Source: Mikania micrantha (taxonomy: Eukaryota; Streptophyta; Magnoliopsida; Asterales; Asteraceae). From it: 64,000 nucleotides of DNA. The number at the start of each line of letters is the position of its first letter. Within the stretch, counting starts at the first letter, position 1. The position numbers and the translations under genes are program-made. The stretch lies in NCBI GenBank assembly GCA_009363875.1, contig CM018680.1:17493608-17557607 (forward strand), written 5' to 3'. The notes under the pieces are model-generated. The model did not search any database, was not told where the DNA came from, and saw nothing but the letters and a program-made list of their open reading frames with translations. This document shows, piece after piece, positions 61,201 through 64,000 of this stretch.

Positions 61201-61687
61201 GCCGTATGACCTTTCCGCAGACATTTGTGTGCTTTCATACAAGATATGAGACGCAGTGGCGTACTGCTCTTCTCGCCTTGTACATACAATGTCTCTCCCT
61301 GCGGAAGAGGTATACGAACGATCTTTTCATGGCATACTATTTCAGCCTGGTTTTTGGACAACTAGTCCATGCCAATGACTACATCAAAACTGCCTAAGGC
61401 GATAGGCATAAGATCAATTTCTAATGTTTGACCCATCAAATCAAGGATACATCCCTTAAGAATATGTTCCACTACAATTAACTTACCATCAGCTAATTCC
61501 ACAGTGTATGGACTATCTAAGGCAGTGGGACTAACATTTAGCAAGTTAGCAAGTGAACTAGATACAAAACTCCGGTCGGCACCAGTGTCAAATAACATAG
61601 AGGCATAGTGATTATTTAAGAGAAACGTACCCGTAACGACGTTGGGATCTTCCCGTGCCTAACGTCCTCCAATCACAAAAGCTCTGT
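58296..61687 (-). pseudogene. Chromovirus Pol: protease, RT, RNase H, integrase, chromodomain
   Basis: Domains on the minus strand: protease with DTGADRSFVS (61590); reverse transcriptase with GYHQLRV and FIDDILIYS (60580); RNase H with VVYCDASAQGLG (60140); integrase with the HHCC zinc finger HPGSDKIYHDLK...CLTCSK (59550-59440), Asp in MDFITKLP, Asp in ISDRDARFTS and Glu in QTDGQIERT; chromodomain EEPAEIMDREVK...FTWEREDQ (58470-58330). Three in-frame TAG codons break it: 61659-61661, 61362-61364 (GMD then TAG then LSKNQ, where Trp is usual) and 58872-58874. The frame after each continues unchanged. Pol is also in a different frame from Gag. The catalytic residues are kept, so the loss is recent. 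Confidence 0.9.
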
Positions 61688-62809
61688 TCTAGCAACATTT
61701 GTGTTGTTGTTGCTGTTTCCTTTTGTAGTTATGTCATTAGTCCTTCTTTTCTTGAGTTGTGGGCACTTCTTCTTGAAATGTCCAGGTATGCCACACTCAA
61801 AACATCCTTTCTGTGTGTTGGTACGGTCGAGTGGGCTTGCCTGCAGTTCTCCTCGACAGTCTTTTGCTACGTGACCCATCTTTCTGCATCGCTGACATCG
61901 GTATTTGTCACATTGATTCCCAAAGTGATGGAATCCACATTTGTTGCACTTTGGGCATTTACCATTATACCCTCCCGATGACTGTTGATTCTTGTTTGTA
62001 TTGTGATGGGTCTTGTTGGATTCCTGCTTGCGGTTTTGTTGAAATGACGGCTGAGTGAAATTCTTGGAATCAATGCTATCCCATTTTCTTTTGTGGTCTC
62101 CCGCCTTAGCTGTTACTGTTCGTTTGGGTAATGTTCCCCGTTGCATCGCTTGATTAGTCAGTTGGTGTGCAAGTCGAACAGCTTGCTGTATGGTAGTAGG
62201 ATTTACAGATATGATCAATTTTCGAACCTGAGATACCAGCCCTCCAATGTATCTCTTGATCCACTTGCTAGATGGGGTTGCCCTGTGCGGTAAAAGTCTT
62301 GCTAACTGCTGGAATCGAGTAGTGTATTCCTCAATATTAGAACCTTTCATCTTGAGTTGCCTGTATTCATCCTCAAGTTTTTGCATTTCATTACGGTGAC
62401 AATACTCCTCCTGCAACAGGATTTTGAATCCGTTCCAAGTAAGGGCATTGACTGTATTCAAGCCGAGTGTCTGTACGATAGAGTTCCACCATGTCAAGGC
62501 TGAACCCTCCAAAGTACCAATAGCGTATCTGACCCTGTTTTCTTCCGGACAATTGCACATCTCAAACACCGATTCTGACTGTTCAATCCATCGAAGAAGT
62601 CCAATGGCTCCTTCCGATCCTTTGAAATTACGTGGTTTACAGTTCAAGAATGTTTTCAACGTGCACATTTGTGGGTTTACCAGTCCCCCCGTTGGATCAT
62701 GTGATCCTGTTTGGTATGTTTGCGTATAGTTTGCGATTGTCTCGGTAATTCGAGTGTTAATAAGTGCCTCAACTTCCGTTGCGGTCATGTTATTGTTTCC
62801 TCCAACCAT
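61673..62809 (-). CDS. Chromovirus Gag
   Basis: Capsid-nucleocapsid protein of about 378 residues. I take the ATG at 62809 (MVGGNNNMTATEVEALI), because upstream codons of the same frame are unlike Gag. The retrotransposon Gag domain spans the middle (TFLNCKPRNFKGSEGAIGLL and WIEQSESVFEMC; ALTWWNSIVQTLG). The C-part has cysteine knuckles CPKCNKCGFHHFGNQC, CQRCRKMGHVAKDC and CFECGIPGHFKKKC. The frame ends TGA at 61673-61675, just where the usual RAFVIGG linker to protease begins in another frame, so a one-base shift probably separates Gag from Pol. Confidence 0.88.
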   Translation of the reverse strand: MVGGNNNMTATEVEALINTRITETIANYTQTYQTGSHDPTGGLVNPQMCTLKTFLNCKPRNFKGSEGAIGLLRWIEQSESVFEMCNCPEENRVRYAIGTLEGSALTWWNSIVQTLGLNTVNALTWNGFKILLQEEYCHRNEMQKLEDEYRQLKMKGSNIEEYTTRFQQLARLLPHRATPSSKWIKRYIGGLVSQVRKLIISVNPTTIQQAVRLAHQLTNQAMQRGTLPKRTVTAKAGDHKRKWDSIDSKNFTQPSFQQNRKQESNKTHHNTNKNQQSSGGYNGKCPKCNKCGFHHFGNQCDKYRCQRCRKMGHVAKDCRGELQASPLDRTNTQKGCFECGIPGHFKKKCPQLKKRRTNDITTKGNSNNNTNVARTELL

Positions 62810-63052
62810 GATCTTCCTATTTACAAATATACATAATGAGACTACACCCATCGCATAATCATCACTCATGCACAAAGTAAATGTAACACACCATCATAGT
62901 CATTAAGATAACAATTCTTAATCATTTATGATAAACTAGTGCTTACAATTGTTTGTCAAAGAGATGCAAAACAACTAAACACGGAATCTACTTTTACGAG
63001 TACAACCCACTCATATAAGTTTGTTAACTGCAAGATAAATAATATAAAGTAG

Positions 63053-63799
63053 CTAAACTCCACCATTTGGTGGTGCAACACTAGGAGATGAATCAGCCTG
63101 TTCTGGTGGACCACCCTCCACACCATGATCATACTGTATATGTTCGGTGACAAGTATCATTGCTTGCTCAGCCAAATCCCCGACTATGTTAGTTCCATCT
63201 ATAGCCGCATTAGACAGTGCAATGGCCTCTTCGGCCCTTGCCTCGGCCATAGCCGCACGTAGTTTCGTCTCTTGTTGTCGTGCCTCGGCCATAGTTGTAC
63301 GAAATTCAGCATCTTGAAGTCGGTCGGTGAGTTCAACGATAGCATTTCGCATCATTTCTACATCTTCCACCAGATTCTCATGTAATTCGTCTGTACGAGT
63401 CAGTTCCTCCTTAAGACTCCTCCATTTATCCATAATCCAGTTGTTGCTTTCCAACAATCCTGTGATTGCCCCTGCCGCCTCGCGCATATTACGGATCTCT
63501 CGATCCATACGTGCCACGAATGCAGCAAATGCTTGCTCTAGCGGATACCCTAGAGCCGGTAATGTCCACATGCCAGTAGTAGATGAAGTAGCGGATGGAG
63601 GAGGCACTCTCTCCTCGCGTACCCAGCTACGGATGAGATCAGGGAACCATTGCCAATAATGGCCGCTCCCTCTGGGTCTAATGTGAATATCCTCACCATA
63701 GTGAATAGTATTATCCACTGGCTCCAGTTTCCTCTTCTTAGCTGCTTCAATTTCCACATGTGACTCCTCATCAAGAATACGCTTAGACGATGATGCCAT
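63053..63799 (-). CDS. Extra ORF between primer site and Gag, coiled-coil protein of 248 residues
   Basis: It starts MASSSKRILDEESHVEIE and lies about 120 bp inside the primer-binding site, on the same strand and in the same frame as Gag but ended by TAG at 63053. Residues 1-30 are basic with KKRK, a possible nuclear signal. Around 50-65 it has YWQWFPDLIRSWVREE. Residues 95-215 are Ala/Glu/Arg-rich and would form a coiled coil, with the doubled words MAEARQQETKLRA and MAEARAEEAIA. I recognise no known domain. The clean frame of this length suggests selection, unlike the broken Pol. It could be an accessory Gag-like or targeting protein. Confidence 0.6.
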   Translation of the reverse strand: MASSSKRILDEESHVEIEAAKKRKLEPVDNTIHYGEDIHIRPRGSGHYWQWFPDLIRSWVREERVPPPSATSSTTGMWTLPALGYPLEQAFAAFVARMDREIRNMREAAGAITGLLESNNWIMDKWRSLKEELTRTDELHENLVEDVEMMRNAIVELTDRLQDAEFRTTMAEARQQETKLRAAMAEARAEEAIALSNAAIDGTNIVGDLAEQAMILVTEHIQYDHGVEGGPPEQADSSPSVAPPNGGV

Positions 63800-63916
63800 A
63801 TCTGTTACATAATGCCATATGTAAGTGCATACAAACTATCGTGTAAGCAAGTGTCTAATGTCTAACAGTTATAGTCTAAGTCTACAAAATGCAAACCTAG
63901 TTCGCTATAACCAATG

Positions 63917-63928
63917 TCTCTGATACCA
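63917..63928 (-). other. Chromovirus primer-binding site, initiator tRNA-Met
   Basis: Minus strand TGGTATCAGAGA, three bases after the 5' LTR end. It matches the plant initiator tRNA-Met 3' end at every position. Confidence 0.9.
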
Positions 63929-63931
63929 ATC

Positions 63932-64000
63932 TGTCACACCCCCAATTTTCAACTAACGGAATCATACCGTTTGGGAACGTGACAAGCCAGGATCTCAGAT
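63932..64000 (-). repeat. Chromovirus 5' LTR, first 69 bases inside the window
   Basis: TGTCACACCCCCAATTTTC; the same as 54813-54881 except for two bases (T to A, A to G). Confidence 0.9.

Larger units (their letters stand above)
54813..64000 (-). mobile_element. Ty3/gypsy chromovirus, 5' LTR cut by the window end
   Basis: On the minus strand: 5' LTR (from 63932), primer-binding site, an extra ORF, Gag, protease, reverse transcriptase, RNase H, integrase, chromodomain, polypurine tract and 3' LTR (57455-54813). Integrase after reverse transcriptase plus a chromodomain marks a chromovirus; the long LTR and tRNA-Met primer suggest the Tekay/Del lineage (inference). The 69 LTR bases visible at both ends differ at two positions. 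Pol carries three nonsense codons. A solo LTR of the same family lies at 20574-23256. Confidence 0.93.

Overview
This is AT-rich nuclear DNA from a flowering plant: GT-AG introns, TATA boxes, plant LTR retrotransposons primed by initiator tRNA-Met, Helitrons, hAT, PIF/Harbinger and SINE families. The mix of elements would fit an Asteraceae-type genome, but that is inference; nothing here identifies a species. Almost all of the window is layered transposable elements. I support only one ordinary host gene, at 10417-14220.

Layout. 1-5201: the 5' part of a minus-strand Ty1/copia element whose Gag-Pol frame is open from its ATG at 3602 to the window edge. 5213-8410: foldback, hAT-like and PIF/Harbinger-like miniature elements, several with exact target-site duplications. 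10417-14220: a two-exon gene for a Lys/Glu-rich coiled-coil-like protein that ends in a dehydrin K-segment. 14983-40418: minus-strand Helitron material, with a RepHel gene (15271-28255) and an RPA70-like gene (35082-37731). I propose that both belong to one autonomous Helitron, broken up by a solo LTR (20396-25498) that itself holds another solo LTR (20574-23256), by an LTR at 28506-32370 and by a PIF/Harbinger transposon at 32371-33887. 39253-39453: a perfect 91-bp inverted repeat. 40921-45832: a short Helitron, SINE-like heads, two foldback elements in TA microsatellites and a hAT-like MITE. 45839-54812: long nested LTRs. 54813-64000: a minus-strand Ty3/gypsy chromovirus with a 2.6-kb LTR, chromodomain, Gag and an extra coiled-coil ORF upstream of Gag.

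How the parts relate. The nesting gives a relative history: Helitron first, then the LTR at 20396-25498 (TSD AGGAG), then the chromovirus LTR inside it (TSD TCTAT), followed by recombination to solo LTRs. The copia element looks coding-competent in the visible part. The Helitron, PIF and chromovirus polymerase frames carry nonsense codons and frameshifts, so they look inactive.
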